Positions 33,546-46,800 of a DNA stretch of 64,000 nucleotides are shown in pieces. Location of the stretch: contig CM065399.1 of NCBI GenBank assembly GCA_033060915.1, positions 15,040,001-15,104,000 on the forward strand, read 5' to 3'. The notes under the pieces were generated by a model. The model was not told where the DNA came from, searched no databases, and was given only the letters and a program-made list of their open reading frames with translations. A program made the translations under genes and the position numbers. How positions within the stretch are numbered: the first letter of the stretch is position 1; every line of letters begins with the position of its first letter. The DNA comes from Euryodendron excelsum. Its lineage: Eukaryota; Streptophyta; Magnoliopsida; Ericales; Pentaphylacaceae.

Positions 33546-35000
33546 GGGTTGGAAGGTGGTTTTGAACTAGGGTTTTGGAAAGGTAGTTTTACGCATGAAA
33601 TTTGAAAGTGAGTTTTGAAAAGCATTTTACGAAAACACTCAAATGAGTGTTGGGGTCGTATGGTTGATATTTAAAAACTACTCAAGAGAAGGTTTCCTTG
33701 GAACCATTTCACCCACAAACTCAAGAGAGCAAAACTTGTGAAAATCAAGATTGAATAGATAGTTTTGCAGACTTGGAAATTAAAGAGAATGATCCTTTGA
33801 AAATTGGTTTTGGAAAGGAGGTTTTGAAAAATCACTTTTAGGAGGTTGAAGACCACTATAAAGAATAAGGGTTCATATGGTTGATTTGAAGAAAATCATT
33901 CCAAAGAGGACTCTATGGGACCATTCCAACCACAATATTCAAGAGAGCAAAACTACTAAAAATCAAGGTGAAAATAATGATTTAGGAAAATTATTTTTAT
34001 GCAAATTAAAGAGAGTGCCAGTTGAGAACCCTTTTTGAAGGGAAATGTTTTAAAAGCCATTTTAAAGTGAATAGAGCCAACTCTAATGAACTAGGGTTCA
34101 TATGGTCAAGACAATAGGGAGACCACTCAAGAGAGGGTTCTAAGGAACCATTTCAACCTTAAAGTTCAAGAGAGTAAAATCCTTAAAAATCACCATAGAA
34201 GAAGAGGGTTTGAAAGCCATTTTAGTGTAACTTTGAAGAGCAATGAAATGTAGGGTTACAAAATAAAGTCAAGAGACTTAAAGAGGGTTTTCTAAAGTGT
34301 GAAAATTGAGGTTTTGACCTAGGCTTCAAGGAACCAACTCTAGAGCCATTTTTAGGGAATCATTTGAATATGAAGTTTTATGGATGCTATAGAAGAAAAA
34401 TAGTGAAAGTTTTGGAAAAATGGTTGTAAACATGAAAACAAAGCCAAGCATACAAAACATGAACAAGATAACCATATGCAAGGGTTATGGAATCATAAAA
34501 GGTTAGAGGCTTCATCAAATAGCAAGGTGCTCTAAGGCCATACCATCTTAAAGTAGGTTTGTGAGAAGTTCCCTACACGGTGGCTCTCACAAACTTTCCT
34601 CTAGGCATGAACTAAGAGCTTCCTTATTTCAAACATGCAAGAAAGAGGGGTAGAAGATGGGGGTTAAAATAGAGAATAGCCTACGTAGGCTAGGAGGGAG
34701 AAAAGAGGAGTGGGGATTGCAAAAATGTAAAGAGAATACTATATTTTGCCTTCAAACATTTTCAAACCTCCATAGATGCCTTGACTTGAGCTTGAATAGC
34801 CTTGAAGAGGCTTAAAGGGGTTGGAATGAGGTCTTCTATAGCATTGAAGGCTAAATAGGTGTAGTGTATGGGTTAGGGGGAGATGGAATATAGCCTAAGT
34901 GCTTAAAGTGTGGGATGTATATAGGAATTTGAGGTTCTGGAGTAGTTTTAGTAGAGCTTTGCTATCGATTTTGAGTTTGGAATATGCAAAGGGGGTGGCC

Positions 35001-35010
35001 AATATTTATA
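35001..35010 (-). promoter_or_regulatory. TATA box of LTR B
   Basis: The minus strand reads TATAAATATT in GCCTATAAATATTGGCC, matching CCTATAAATACTAGGCC of LTR A' (42932-42948). Confidence 0.5.
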
Positions 35011-37586
35011 GGCAAACCTAGAGGGGCCTGGCGCATGTAGCACATGCACTTAGGCAAAAATTGCCCTAGCGCATGTGTTACATACGCCAATACTATTTCA
35101 CTGGCAGAATGCCACGTGGTACACTATGTACTGGCTAAATCTTAAGGGCTAAGCAAAGTTTGATCGATCTTATCAAAATCTGGGTGCATGTAGCATACGC
35201 TCCGCCATCGGGAATGTTTGTTTAAACTTTGCCTCAATAATTGTGTAATCTGGAAACTATTCAGAGAAATTAGTCACGTCCACAATGTTCTTCTAGTGTT
35301 TTTCACGAACTCTGAATTTTTGAGGAGCTTGAAAGGTGTTTGGAAGAATAAGATATCATCTCAAAAATTTTGTCCAAAAACACACTTTTGCGGAGCGTTT
35401 GTTATATGCTCTGCGGGTGTTCAAAAGTAGCCGTTTGTAGGCTACATGATCGGGGCCTTCGGGAAGTGATCTCTCCAATCGGACCATATTGATGGAAACT
35501 ACTTCGGAAATGCTTTTGAGAATTCCCTAATTTATGCATTTCTCAAGTCGTTTGACGGTGCATTATAATCAGGGAATTGAAAAAAAAGACAACCTTGGCG
35601 GAGCATCTGTGAGACGCTCCAGGGTTTACTGAAAGTGGTAGTTTTCGAGCCATGCGATTAGGGGCTTTGGGAAGCGATCTATTCAATAGTTCCATATCAA
35701 TGGAAAGACCTGTGGTAAAGTTTTTGAGAATTCCTTGGCTTATGCATTTCTCAAACCGTTTGACGGTGCGTTATAACCAAGGAATCGGGATAAAAGACAA
35801 CCTGGCGGAGCGTTTGTGAGATGCTCCAGGGGACTTTTATTGAGTTGGAAGTGTTTAATGTCATGAGGCTTCACCTTAGGTTAAACAGGGGTGTATGATG
35901 AGACCCTCCGTTCAATAGCCAAGGCTGGTGTAGTTTCGGGGCGCATTCGGGCCGTCAGGGGTAAAACAGTCATTTTGATCAAGATTGGTTGGAAAATGTC
36001 AAAATGGGTTGGAGTGGCATGTTAAGTGTGCCGGACTGTTCAAGGATGGTCCTGGTAGAGTTTTCCACTGTTTGGTGAAATTTGTACTGTGTTGGGGCGT
36101 TTAGGAACAAAACGGTCATTTTGACTAGAGTTGACTAGAATGGGATTGGGATTGGTCAGGATGGTGGGTTGAGTACACCAAACCATCTAGGAACATTTTG
36201 GAAGGGTAGACTTACTGTCTTGAGGGATTTTGAACTTTCTCAAAGACATGCCTGAAGGCCCAAAGGGTAAGCTTAGTTATTAGGTCTCTGTTGGGCCCAG
36301 TGGGCCCGAGAAGCAGTTGACTAATTGAATAGGGGTCTGAAAGTTGATTTGGGCTTGAATGTGCCTACGGAGTTTTGAAAGAGAGTTTGGTCAGGCTGGA
36401 GATTGCCGAGCTGGCAAAAATAGGGTGCTTACACCTATAATTTAATGTGAATAGAAAGCCATGATTTTATGTGAGAAAACTAGGGTTTCCTAAACATGGA
36501 CCTTAGGGTTTTGATTTGGACTTCAGGATAAAGAGTTTTTGGAAAGTGAATCTTTGAAAAGACCTTTTTGGAAGTAGATTTGCAAAATAAATTTAAAAAG
36601 GGATTTGAATATAGACTTTTGCAAGTTTCTTAAATATCTCACTTTCCTAAAACAATTCTAACCATGAAAAGATTAGAACCATTCTAGGGTTGTGATTTTG
36701 ACAAAAACTAGGGTTTGAAATATGGACCATAATGATCATATTGAATGTAACATTTTTCTAAAACAACCATAACCATGGAATGGTTAGAATCATCTTAGAA
36801 TTGTGATTTTGGTAAAAAAAATTAGGGCTTGAACCCCAAGATTCGGATCTTGATGGTCACATTGAATATAACACTTTTCTAAAACAACCCTAACCATGGA
36901 ATGGCTAGAATCATCTTAGGGTTGTGATTTTGAAAACAAGTTTAAAAGAAGGAGGTTTTGAATGCAAGTTTTGAAAGAGAAATTTGATGCAACTTTGAAA
37001 ATAACTTTGAATGCAATGCATAAACATGATAACCACAATGCAATAGGGTTGTAAACACACAAGGTTAGGCATCACCACATAATCAAAGAGGCCGGACCTA
37101 CACTGTCTTTGGTTGAACTTGCAGAAAGCCCCAGCACGGTGACCTTCAATAATTCTTCCTACGCATGAACCAAGAGGTTCCTTGTTTCAAGCATGCAAGA
37201 ATGTGAGGTAAAAGATGTGGATTAAAATAAAAGAGAACCTAAGTGGGTGAGGAGAGAGAAGAAAAAGGGGGAATTGTATAAACTATATTGAAAACCTACC
37301 TTGTCTTTTTATTTTTCTTTGATTGTTTTGCTTGCTTTGGTTGCTTCACCTTGAGAGCTTTAAAGATGCAACACTTAATCTTCAATGGATGCTTGGAGGC
37401 TTGTATTTGAGTGTATGGAGTCTATAAAAGCTAGGGTTTATGTGTATGGAGTGTAGGGATGCTAGAGCTTGAAGAAGACTTAAGAAAATTAGGGTTTTGA
37501 AGCTTATTTTCAGTGAGGTAGTGTTTCTGGATTGAAGATGTCTATATTTACAGGCAATTAGTATAGAAATTGGCGCTTGTTGCAAT

Positions 37587-39055
37587 TGTTGACTCCACGC
37601 CTTAATTTTGATGATAACTAAACCTTGTGTTAGTTTGCTAATCATTTTAATTAGTGTGTAAATCAATGAGTAAATATATTTTACACCTAAAGTAAAATGA
37701 ATGTCAAAATGGATGCTCAACAACTCAAGGATCGAGTAGTGCACCAACACAGTGTATGCACCAAAAACAAAGCAATGACACTCATTCAAATGTTAAACCA
37801 ATGATGTGAATTCGAAGAGATTGAAGGTGCTCAAAAGGAGAATTCATTAAGTCTATAAAGACTCTATGAAGTTGATATGAATTCAAAAAGATTGAAGGTG
37901 TTCAAAAGAGAATTCAATGTGTGTGCAAAGACTCTATGAAGTTGATATGAATTCAAAGAGATTAAAGGTGTTCAAAAGAGAATTCAACGTGTGTGCAAAG
38001 GCTCTATGAAGAATCCAAGAAAAGTTTTTGAAGAAATCAAAATAAGTTCAATCCAAATAGAATTGAAGACTTTATTGAATGACCACACTAGATTGAAAGC
38101 CTTGAAGAATCACTATATCCAAAAGAAGAAGATTCCTTGAAGTGCTTAAAGTGTTTTTGAAGCCAAGCTTGATGAAGGATAGCATAAGACATTTTTTGGG
38201 TGATATGTCGACACATGGGTTTGATGTGTTGACACATGATGATAGAGGCCAATATTTGAAGAATGGATGATTAAGTCTCGACGCTTGGGTTTGATGTGTC
38301 AACACATGGAGACAGAGAGCAACTTTTGGAGAATGCAGGCTTGATAGGTCAACACATGAAGTCATGTGTCGACACTTGGAGGCTAACGACTATATTTTTA
38401 AACGTTATATTAAACTGGGCACGCATTTAATGAAGCTCTAACAACCTCTAACGGGTCAAATTAATTCAGGACTTTGTATACAAGCCTCCAAATGCATTTA
38501 TAGAAAAGAAATAGAAGATTATTCCACTCTTCGATCATCAAGAGCTGAAATTCTGAAAATTCTTTGTCTTCAATGCTTAGCATTTAGCGAACTATTAATT
38601 TCCTCATTTACACTTCATAGAGAGTGTAAACTTCAATGGTAAATCATTGATACACCTGTGAGTAAGAGTTTGAGTGTTCTCTTGTAAAAGAAAAACACTT
38701 GTAAGTTTGAGAGAGCTTGGACAAAACTCTTGTAGCATTGAAGCTTGGGTGTAAGCTTCAAGGAGAGTGAGTTAGACACTTCAACTAGCCTCTACTTTGT
38801 AATTGGAGATTGCATAATGGAAGAAGACTTCAAGAGGATCTTGGGGTGGGGACGTAGACCACAAGTTGTGGTTAAATCTCAGTAATCCTTGGTATTTCTT
38901 TCTTGTGCTTTGCTTTCATTTCATACTTGATTTTATTGTATTGCATACACTTAAATTGCTGTTACATTCCTTAAATTAGTTTTAATTTGTCTTGATTGCA
39001 ATTAGTTTTCAAAAACCCAATTCACCCCCCTCTTGGGTTGCCTTTTGGGCCAACA
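37587..39055 (+). mobile_element. Copia-type solo LTR nested in LTR A
   Basis: TGTTGACTCCACGCCTTAAT to ...TTTTGGGCCAACA, flanked by GCAAT (37582-37586) and GCAGT (39056-39060). The empty-site version TGTTGCAGTGGTGCCAG is visible in LTR C at 53360-53376. Opens with TTTTGATGATAACTAAACC and contains repeated GACACATG/CAACACATG words (38200-38385), features I associate with SIRE-type copia LTRs. Length 1469 bp. The 135-codon minus frame at 37382-37789 crosses the left junction and is not a gene. Confidence 0.75.
37793..38000. repeat. ~75-bp tandem repeat inside the copia solo LTR
   Basis: GATGTGAATTCGAAGAGATT, GATATGAATTCAAAAAGATT and GATATGAATTCAAAGAGATT begin three successive units, each continuing GAAGGTG(C/T)TCAAAAG...AGACTCTATGAA. 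Confidence 0.75.
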
Positions 39056-40613
39056 GCAGTGGTGCCAGTGTGTTTTAACCTTGGCGCCAAATAGATCTTT
39101 GACCTTTAGGACGCAAGGCAGAAGATTTAGGCGCATGTCCTAGTGACTACCATGCATTTTTTAGCCTGGCTCCACTAAGAGTGACTTCAAAAAGTCTGAG
39201 AATGGTCTAGAAGGCCAGGGATGGACATGAATCCTTGAAAGAGTGTCCAAGAGATAACTGGCTTGAGAAATAGTGTCGAAATAGTTGAGAAGGGTGACTG
39301 GCCCACTAGGGGCAGAATGGTCATTTAAACTAAAAAAACACCAGGGTCGATCTGGAGTGACCCATGAGAAGGCTTAAAGGTTGGAAATACTATAGAGAAT
39401 GTTTTAGAAAATTACTGGTTTGATACCCAGAGTCGGTATAATTGAAAAAGGCGATCGGCCCACTAGGGGCAAAATGGACTTTTTACACCAAGCTTAACCA
39501 GAATAGACTTAGAATGATTCGGAATGGCATTGGAAGGTTAGGAATACTATTAGAAGCATCATCAAAAGGTTATTAGTTTAATACTTAAAGCCGGTGTGGT
39601 TCTCGAGGGCAATTGGATGCCTAGGGGCAAAATGGTCATTTTGATCGGATGTTCTTGGAATCGTTCTGGAAGCAATTGGAAGGCACTAGAGCATGTTAGA
39701 TTATCTTTGGGACAATCTTGGAAGGGTGGACTTACCGCTTTAAGGACTTAGGTACTTTCTTAAGAAGTGTGCCAGAATGGCCCAATGGGCAATTTCGTCA
39801 TTTTTCATTGGAATGGGCTAACAGGCATTGGTGTTGACCTTGGTTTTGAGTGTTTCTGTCACTTTGACGGTGTGTGGTGAGTTGGTTTTCAAAGGTATCC
39901 CCTCCTTCGGTAAATGTCACTACCAAGAGGCGTGTTCGATCCCGTGACATAAGGGGGTTGTTAGTAATTCCCAATGTTGACTTGTTTGCGAGTGTTTCCG
40001 CTACTCTGACGGTTGTGTTGTTTATGAGTGTTTTTGTCACTCTGACGGTGTATGTTCATTCCAGAGACTGCCTGATCTCGAGAAGCTACTGAATGGTCTT
40101 ATTGTCTCGAAGCCTTAGGTACATTCCTTATTGATGTGTCGAATTGCTGACATTTTACATTGGTGGGCTAGCAGGCGCTAGAAGTGAACCGCTCTACCAT
40201 CTTGGGGACTTCGTTCCATCTCGGTCGACAGGTTTGAAGGGGCTTATCATTCCAAGGGATTTTCTTGGTAAATGTGCCGTGTTTGATGGACTTACCATAT
40301 GAGGGATCAAATTTCTTGAAAGACGTGCCAAATTGAGTTTGACTGGTCTGGATTGGAATTGGAATTGGAATCGAGGTTAAACCACGAACATACTATCTTT
40401 AGGAAAACATGCCAACTAGAATTGGACCAAGCAATGCCGCAATGGCATTGTGGTCATTTGACCTTTATTAGGCCTGCTGAGCCCGCGAAGCGATTGGTTG
40501 ACTAGATTGAGTCTAAAAAGCTAGTTTGGACTTGAATGTATCTGCGTTGGTTTGAATGTGAGTCTGGTTGAGCCAGAGATTGTCGAGTGGGCAAAAATGG
40601 GTGCTTACATATG

Positions 40614-41272
40614 CATAACAAATTATAAGAATGCCTTACAACCCTTTCACACTGTTGACTCCGCAACTAGGACTGAAAACTACAACTTGTACACCATCCG
40701 AATCCACTTGGCTTTCCATTAAATCCATGATGAAGCTTTAAGCTCTAGTGACTTGAATCACCATAAGCCACTCTCTACTCTCCAAGAGTGAGGATAAAGA
40801 TATGAAAGAGAGCCCTCAAAGCTTTTTGAACTCTTCTTCAAGTTGAGGGAACTCACAAACTCTCTAACACTTGGTTAGATCTTCTTTGTAGGCTCTTCTC
40901 CTTATATAGTGATTAATTGAAGCTTTTATTTATAAAGCAAAGCTTGCTTCAAGTGAGGGAAAATGGTTGGAAATGACCCTCAAGGAGCTTAAGAACGGCC
41001 TTAAATTAATTAGCAGTAATTTAGCACACATTTCAAGGCCTGAAAAAGCAAATATGTGCAAAACTTACCTAGCGCACCGGTGTAAGATCCAACCGAGCCT
41101 ACAGATGAAGTATATTGGAAATTGAATTGTTTTGCCTTCAGAAGCGCGTCGGTGCAACGTAATGCAAGTCTACCGATAAGGTACACTACTTTGACTTTCT
41201 TTAAAGCTTTAACAGGAGTGTCAGTACACGCTTATTCCAATCACCTAATTCTAACCTAATTACATTATATCC
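40614..41272 (-). mobile_element. Copia A 5' LTR, right part (truncated)
   Basis: Resumes the LTR split at 29872 and runs parallel to 11577-12172 and 21731-21800: CCATCCGAATCCACTTGGCT, CAAGCCAC-like segments, GATCTTCTTTGTAGGCTCTT, TTGGTTGGAAATGACCCTCA, AACAGGAGTGTCAGTACACG. It stops at TATCC (41272), where TGTAAGTACC of an Ogre-type element begins, about 110 bp before the expected CCTAACA end. Confidence 0.75.
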
Positions 41273-43826
41273 TGTAAGTACCTCATTTTCCTCCTCTCGG
41301 CAATCTCCAGTCCAAATCAAACCTCTAGTAAAAAGTCAGAGCACAATCGAGCCCAAACCAGCTTTTTAAAACTCTAACCAAGTCAATTCGGTCACTTCCT
41401 AGGCTCACTGGGTCCAATTGAAGCCAAATGATCAAGATGCTCCTAAGCACTTACAAACTATTACAGTATCGGAGTGGTGGAAGCACTCACAAACTTTAAA
41501 CGGTTCATTTTTGGTGCTTGCTAGCCCGCCAATATAGAATGTCCATTATGCCCCTTGGTATCTAGTAGTTTTACAAGATCAGGCAATCTTTAGAACCAAC
41601 GCCCCATCGTTAGAGTGGCAGAAGCACTCACAAACTATCAAGTCACCGAAGTGGCGAGAAATCACTCATAAATAAGTCGACACGGATACGCCGCTTAGCA
41701 ATCGGGTGTCATGGGACCGAAAGCACCCATTGGCCATGACGAGTTTTAAAAAAAAAAAAAAAGAGAGACCTTTGGAAACCAATGCTTGACAACTATCGGA
41801 GTGACGGAAACACTTGTAAACCTAGATCAACACGGGCACCTATGAGCTCAACATAGTGAAAAATGACCAAACTGCCCCTTGGGCACCCGATACATTGTTC
41901 GAGAATGTGCTAAGTCCTTAGAACGGTAAGTCCACCCTTTTAAGATTGTCCCTAGATACTTCAGTATGTTTAATTTGCCATTCAAAACATTTCGGTCTCA
42001 TTCTGATCGATTTTAGTCAAAATAACCATTTTACCCTCGGCCATGCTCACCAGGAAATATAAGTTTGCCAAAATGTTACAACAACACCAAAACACATCTG
42101 GAAAGTCAAACACACCCTTGTGTATGAGAAAATTCCATTATAGCCTCAATCCGGCAAGCCTCGGTCAAAAAGACTATTTTGTCCTTAGCTGCTCGGTTGT
42201 CCTTTCTAACCACACCGGATATGGGAATTAAACCGGCATCCATCGGGATACTCTGAAGAGCGTCCCTATCCATTTTTAGATGAGTCCCTTGACTTAAAAC
42301 CCCTCTAAGTCAACAAAAGCTTCCTGGAGCGCGTCGTAGACGCTCTAGCAAGGTTGACTTTTTTTCCTGATTCCTTAATTAAAATGCACCATCAAATGAC
42401 ATGAGAAATGCATAAAATAAGGAATTCACTGAAGCCCTTCCAGAAGGCTTTCCATTAGTACAGTTTGATTAAGATGATCACTTCCCAAGGTCCCTGATCG
42501 TATGGCACAAAAGCAGTTACTTTGGGAGACTAACGGACCGTCTCACACACTCTCGAAAGCTTATTTTTATGCACACTTCCCGAGGCAATCGCACCATCAT
42601 CCAAAAACATTCAAGGCTTCCCAAAGGCACTCGATTCAATTAAAAACTATAAGTAAACATCGTGAGTGCGGCCGATTTCCTTAAGTCTTTCCTGGATAGC
42701 ACGAACCTTAAGGTAAAATCGGCACAAAAGTCCCTGGCAGTGGAGCGTATACTACATACACCCAAAAATTGATCAGATTGTCTAAAAACCTTACTTGTTG
42801 CTGAAGTTAGGGTAGTACAAGGATGCCACTTGGCATCTTGTGAATGGTTAAGCCTAGGCGCATGTAGTACATGCGCTAGGGCAAATTTTGCCCAGGTGCA
42901 CTTGCTACACGCGCCAACCCCCAAGAAGTTTACCTATAAATACTAGGCCAACCCCCTATGGATTCAGGAATAAACAGTAGCCAAACTCTTCCAAAATTAT
43001 CCCAAACCTCCGAAGATAAAAAATACACTACACCTCTCAAGCATCCAAGAAGAAGGCAAGCTTCTTGAAGCTCCAAGGATCCAACAATGGTGGATTGAAG
43101 ACCTAGGTGGGTTTCCTTTTAAATTCATGCACTCCCACTCCCTCTCTTCTCCCATCAAGCTTAGTTGAGCTTCTCTTCTATTTTAACCCTTATCTACTTT
43201 CCCTCATTCTTGTGTGTTAGAACAAGAGGGCTCTTAGGCCATGCTTAGTGGAAAGCCTATGAGAACTACCGATTGGGGGACCTCTTATAGGCCTCCTTGA
43301 GCATAATATGGCACCTAGAGCCCCCTGTTATGTGGTGCAACCTTGAGCCTTGTATGATTCATGACACTTTGCATTTAAATGCTATATTGCTCATGTATTA
43401 CTTACCTTGACTTTATTTCATGTTTAAAAGCTTGTTCAAACCACCACCATTTCAATCTCTATATATTCTTTAAAGTTCATGTTCAAAGAGTTTTCTAAAA
43501 ATGCCTCTAAGTTAGAGTTCTTGAATCCTAGGCCTAAACCCCAGTTTCCAAAGCCCTAACCCTCACCTTTTGCAATTTCATATACCGTTCTTGAGTTTGT
43601 GCATAAAAATGATTTCAAAACCACCCTCCAATAGGGTCTTTCCAAAATCCATGCTGTCTTAAGTTTCCACAAAAAATGGTTTTCCAAAACAATCATTTCT
43701 ATGGTGATTTTCAAAATTTGTTTTACCCTCTTAAGTTAGTAGTTATAATGGTTCTAATGGAACTCTGGTTGGAGTGGTTTCAAAATATCAATCATATATA
43801 CGCTATACTCACTTGAGCATTTTCAA
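41273..43826 (+). mobile_element. Ogre-type 5' LTR 'A'' left part
   Basis: Starts TGTAAGTACCTCATTTTCC. Contains tandem CAGAAGCACTCACAAACT words (41470-41830), GAGCGCGTCGTAGACGCTC (42325-42350), CTATAAATAC (42934-42943) and AGAACCCAC-like transcribed sequence. It parallels LTR B' from 43827 to ~46440 and is cut there. Confidence 0.75.
42934..42943 (+). promoter_or_regulatory. TATA box of LTR A'
   Basis: CTATAAATAC sits in the word ACCTATAAATACTAGGCCA, shared with the other Ogre-type LTRs. It defines the LTR's transcription direction as plus. Confidence 0.55.
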
Positions 43827-46800
43827 TGTAAGCATCCCATTTTTGCAAACTTGGCAATCTCCAATCCAAATCAAACCTCCAGTCAAATGTCATAACACAA
43901 TCAAGTCCAAATTGGCTTTTTAAAACCCCAATCAAGTCAAATCAGTCACTTCTTGAACCCTGCCATGCCCAACTGAACCCAAATGACCAAAATGCCCCTC
44001 TAGGCAACTTCTCAAGATCAAGTGATCTCTAGAACCAATGCCCCATTATTGAAGTGATAGAAGTCTCCACAAACTATCAAGCCATTGGAGTGGAAAAAGC
44101 ACTAATAAACAATCCCACCATCGAACTGGCAGAAGCACTCATAAACTCTAAATGGTTCTTTTTTAGCCCTTGCTAGGCCGCCAATGAAGAATGTCTGTTA
44201 TACCCTTTGGCATCATGTAGTTTCTCGAGATCAGGCAATCTCCAGAACCACGCCCCATCGTCAGAGTAGCAAAAGCACTCACAAACTATCAAGTCGCCGG
44301 AGTGGTGAGAAATCACTCACAAACAGGTCGACACGGGTACGCTGCCAAATAACCTAGTGTCATAGGATCGAAAGCGCCCCTTAGCCGTGATGAGTTTTCA
44401 AAAAAAAAAAAAAAGAGAGAACTTTTGGAAACCAATGTGTGACAATTGTTAGAGTGACGGAAGTACCCATAAACCGAGGTCAGCACTGGCGCCCATTAGC
44501 TCGACACGGTGAAAAATGACTAAACTGCCCTTTGGGCACCCCAACAAGTTCTTTGAGAAAGTACTAAGTCCTTAAAACAATAAGTCTACCCTTCCAAGAT
44601 TGTCCTTAGATAGTCTGATATGTTTAATACACCATTCAAAATGACTACAGACCTATTCTGGTGATACTTGGTCAAAATGGCCATTTTGCCCATGAGCATC
44701 CTTAGCACGTCTTGCGAGAAAGAACAAACTCCTCCAGACGATAATTCCACCACCTTCAACTGTCTTTCGATAGTCTGACACATTCAAGTTGTCAATAAGT
44801 GCATTTTAGACCAATTATGGCAAGTTTTGATCAAAATAACCATTTTATCCCTTGTAGCCTGGTCACCCTTTTCGACCACACCGGCTTTGAGAATGAGATT
44901 GGCATCCACTGGGATACTCTCGAGAGCATTCCTATCCATTTCCAGGCAGGTCCCTTAACTTGAAACCCCTCTAAGTCAACAAAAGCTTCTCAAAGTGTAT
45001 CACAACGTTTGGCCAATGTTGACTTTTTTCTTAATTCCATGATTATAACACACCGTTAAACAACTTGAGAAATGCATAAATCAGGAAATTTCTTAAAGCC
45101 CTTCCAGAGGGATTTCCATTAGTATGATTTAATCAAAATGATAGCTTTCCAGGGTCCCTGATCGCATGACACAAAAGCAGTTACCTTGGGAAATTAGCAG
45201 AGTGTCTCACAGACCCTCCCGAAAACTTATTTTTATACAAATTTCACGAGACAATCGAACCATCATCCAAAAACATTCAAGGCTCCCCGAAGGAACCCGG
45301 TTCAACAGAAATTGTAGGGGAACATCGTGAGCATGACCAATTTCCCCAAATCATTCCTAGATAACACGAACATTAAGGTGAAATCGGCATAAAAGTTCCC
45401 GATGGTGGAGTTTATGTTACATGCGCACAAATTTTGCTTAGATCATCCAAAAACTTCTCTTGCTGCCTAAGTCAAGGTAGTACAAGGATGGCATGTGGCA
45501 TTTTGTGAGTGGCTAAGGCCTAGTGCATGTGCTACATAAGCACATGAGCCTGGCCAATTTTTGGCCTGGTGCATGTAGCACATGCTCCAGCCTTAAGGCA
45601 GATTGCCTAGAAAAACAAGGCCACCCCCAACATATTTTAGAGGTGAAAAAACACAGCAAAGCTCAGCCAAAATCATTCCAGGCCTCTGAAATCTAAGAAG
45701 AAGACAAGCCTCTTGAAGCTCCAGGACTTCACTAATGGTGGATTGAAGAGAATCAAGAGCCTAGGTGAGCTTTTATTTACTTTTAAGCACTCCTCACTCC
45801 TCTCTTCTCCCTCTTAGTCCACATAGACTATTTTTCTAGTTTAACCCCCATCTATTTCCCTCCATTCTTGCATACTTGAAACAAGAGAGCTCCTACTCCA
45901 TGCTTAGAGGGAAGCTTGTGAGAACCACTGACTGGGGGACCTCTCACAAGCCATCTTGATCATAGTATGGCCTTTAGAGCCCCTTGTGATGTGGTGTAGC
46001 CTTGAGCCTTATATGATTTATGACGCTTTGCATCTAAATGTCATATTGTTCATGTAATCCTTGCCTTGATTTCTTTTTGTATTTAAAACCTTTTTTCAAA
46101 GTATCACCATTTCAATCTCTAAATATTGTTCAAAGTTCATGTTCAATATGTTTTCTAAAAATGCCTCTAAGTTGGAGTTCTTGAAGCCTAGGCATAAACC
46201 CTAGTTTCCATGCCTTAGAGAACTGTCCTAAAAAATAAAAACCCTAACCCTCATCTTTGCATTTCCATATAGCACTTTTGAGTTTTTGCTTAAAAATGAT
46301 TTCAAAACCGCCCTCCAAAGGGTCTTCCAAATTCATTCTCCCTTGAGTTAGTTGTTATAATGGTCCCAATGGAATTCTCGTTGGAGTGGTTTCAAAACAT
46401 CAACCATATAAACCCTACACTCATTTGAACATTTTCAATAAAATGGGTTTTCAAGCCTTTGAGTAGTTTTCAAAAAAACCCTCCTTAAGGAGTTTTCCAA
46501 AAAGTGGTTTTCAAAACAACCCTCACAAGAGTGGTTTTCAAATATCTAAATGGTTTTTCAAAAACAAGTTCGATATTGATTTTCAATATTTTAGTCTCTT
46601 AAGTTTGCGGTTGAAATGGTCGTAAGACAACACTTTTCGGAGTGGTTTCCACAAAAAGGTAGTTTTCAAAATGCACAACTCTCTTGAGATATTTGAAATT
46701 CTACATGAAATGATAATTTCTTTACATTTTTCACATAAAATGATAAAGTTTTCATAAAATGATAAGGTTTTTAAGTGAAATCATGGTTTTCAAAATACCA

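Larger units (their letters stand above)
31555..36433 (-). mobile_element. Ogre-type solo LTR 'B', nested in LTR A
   Basis: TGTTGCACC... to ...GGGTGCTTACA with a perfect 5-bp target duplication CCTAT (31550-31554 and 36434-36438). Length 4879 bp. LTR A sequence resumes on both sides. Carries the TTAACCTAGG array (33220-33545), a minus-strand TATA region (35001-35010) and the recurrent GCGCATGTAGCACATGC word near 35030. No coding capacity; the long run of GAAAA/TTTGAAA words accounts for the short frames. Confidence 0.85.
29873..40609 (-). mobile_element. Ogre-type solo LTR 'A' (carrying two nested inserts)
   Basis: Left end TGTCCCACCCCGATTTTTT, right end GGGTGCTTACA. The flanking host bases are TATG on both sides (29869-29872, 40610-40613), or ATATG if the terminal A is shared. 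Minus orientation is inferred from a related copy at 49288 that is followed by a primer site. Without inserts it is ~4.4 kb. Holds TTTGGAGTCGTCACCTAACT, a GAAAGTTTCGAATTAG array (30930-31340) and a ~150-bp tandem set near 39200-39660. No coding sequence. Confidence 0.75.

Noticed and set aside
37382..37789. 135-codon minus-strand frame
   Set aside because: Crosses the junction at 37587 between LTR A and a later inserted copia LTR, so it cannot be an ancestral gene.
29873..40609. A full-length large retrotransposon
   Set aside because: No gag or pol motif occurs in it; removing nested inserts leaves a single LTR flanked by a short host duplication, so it is a solo LTR.
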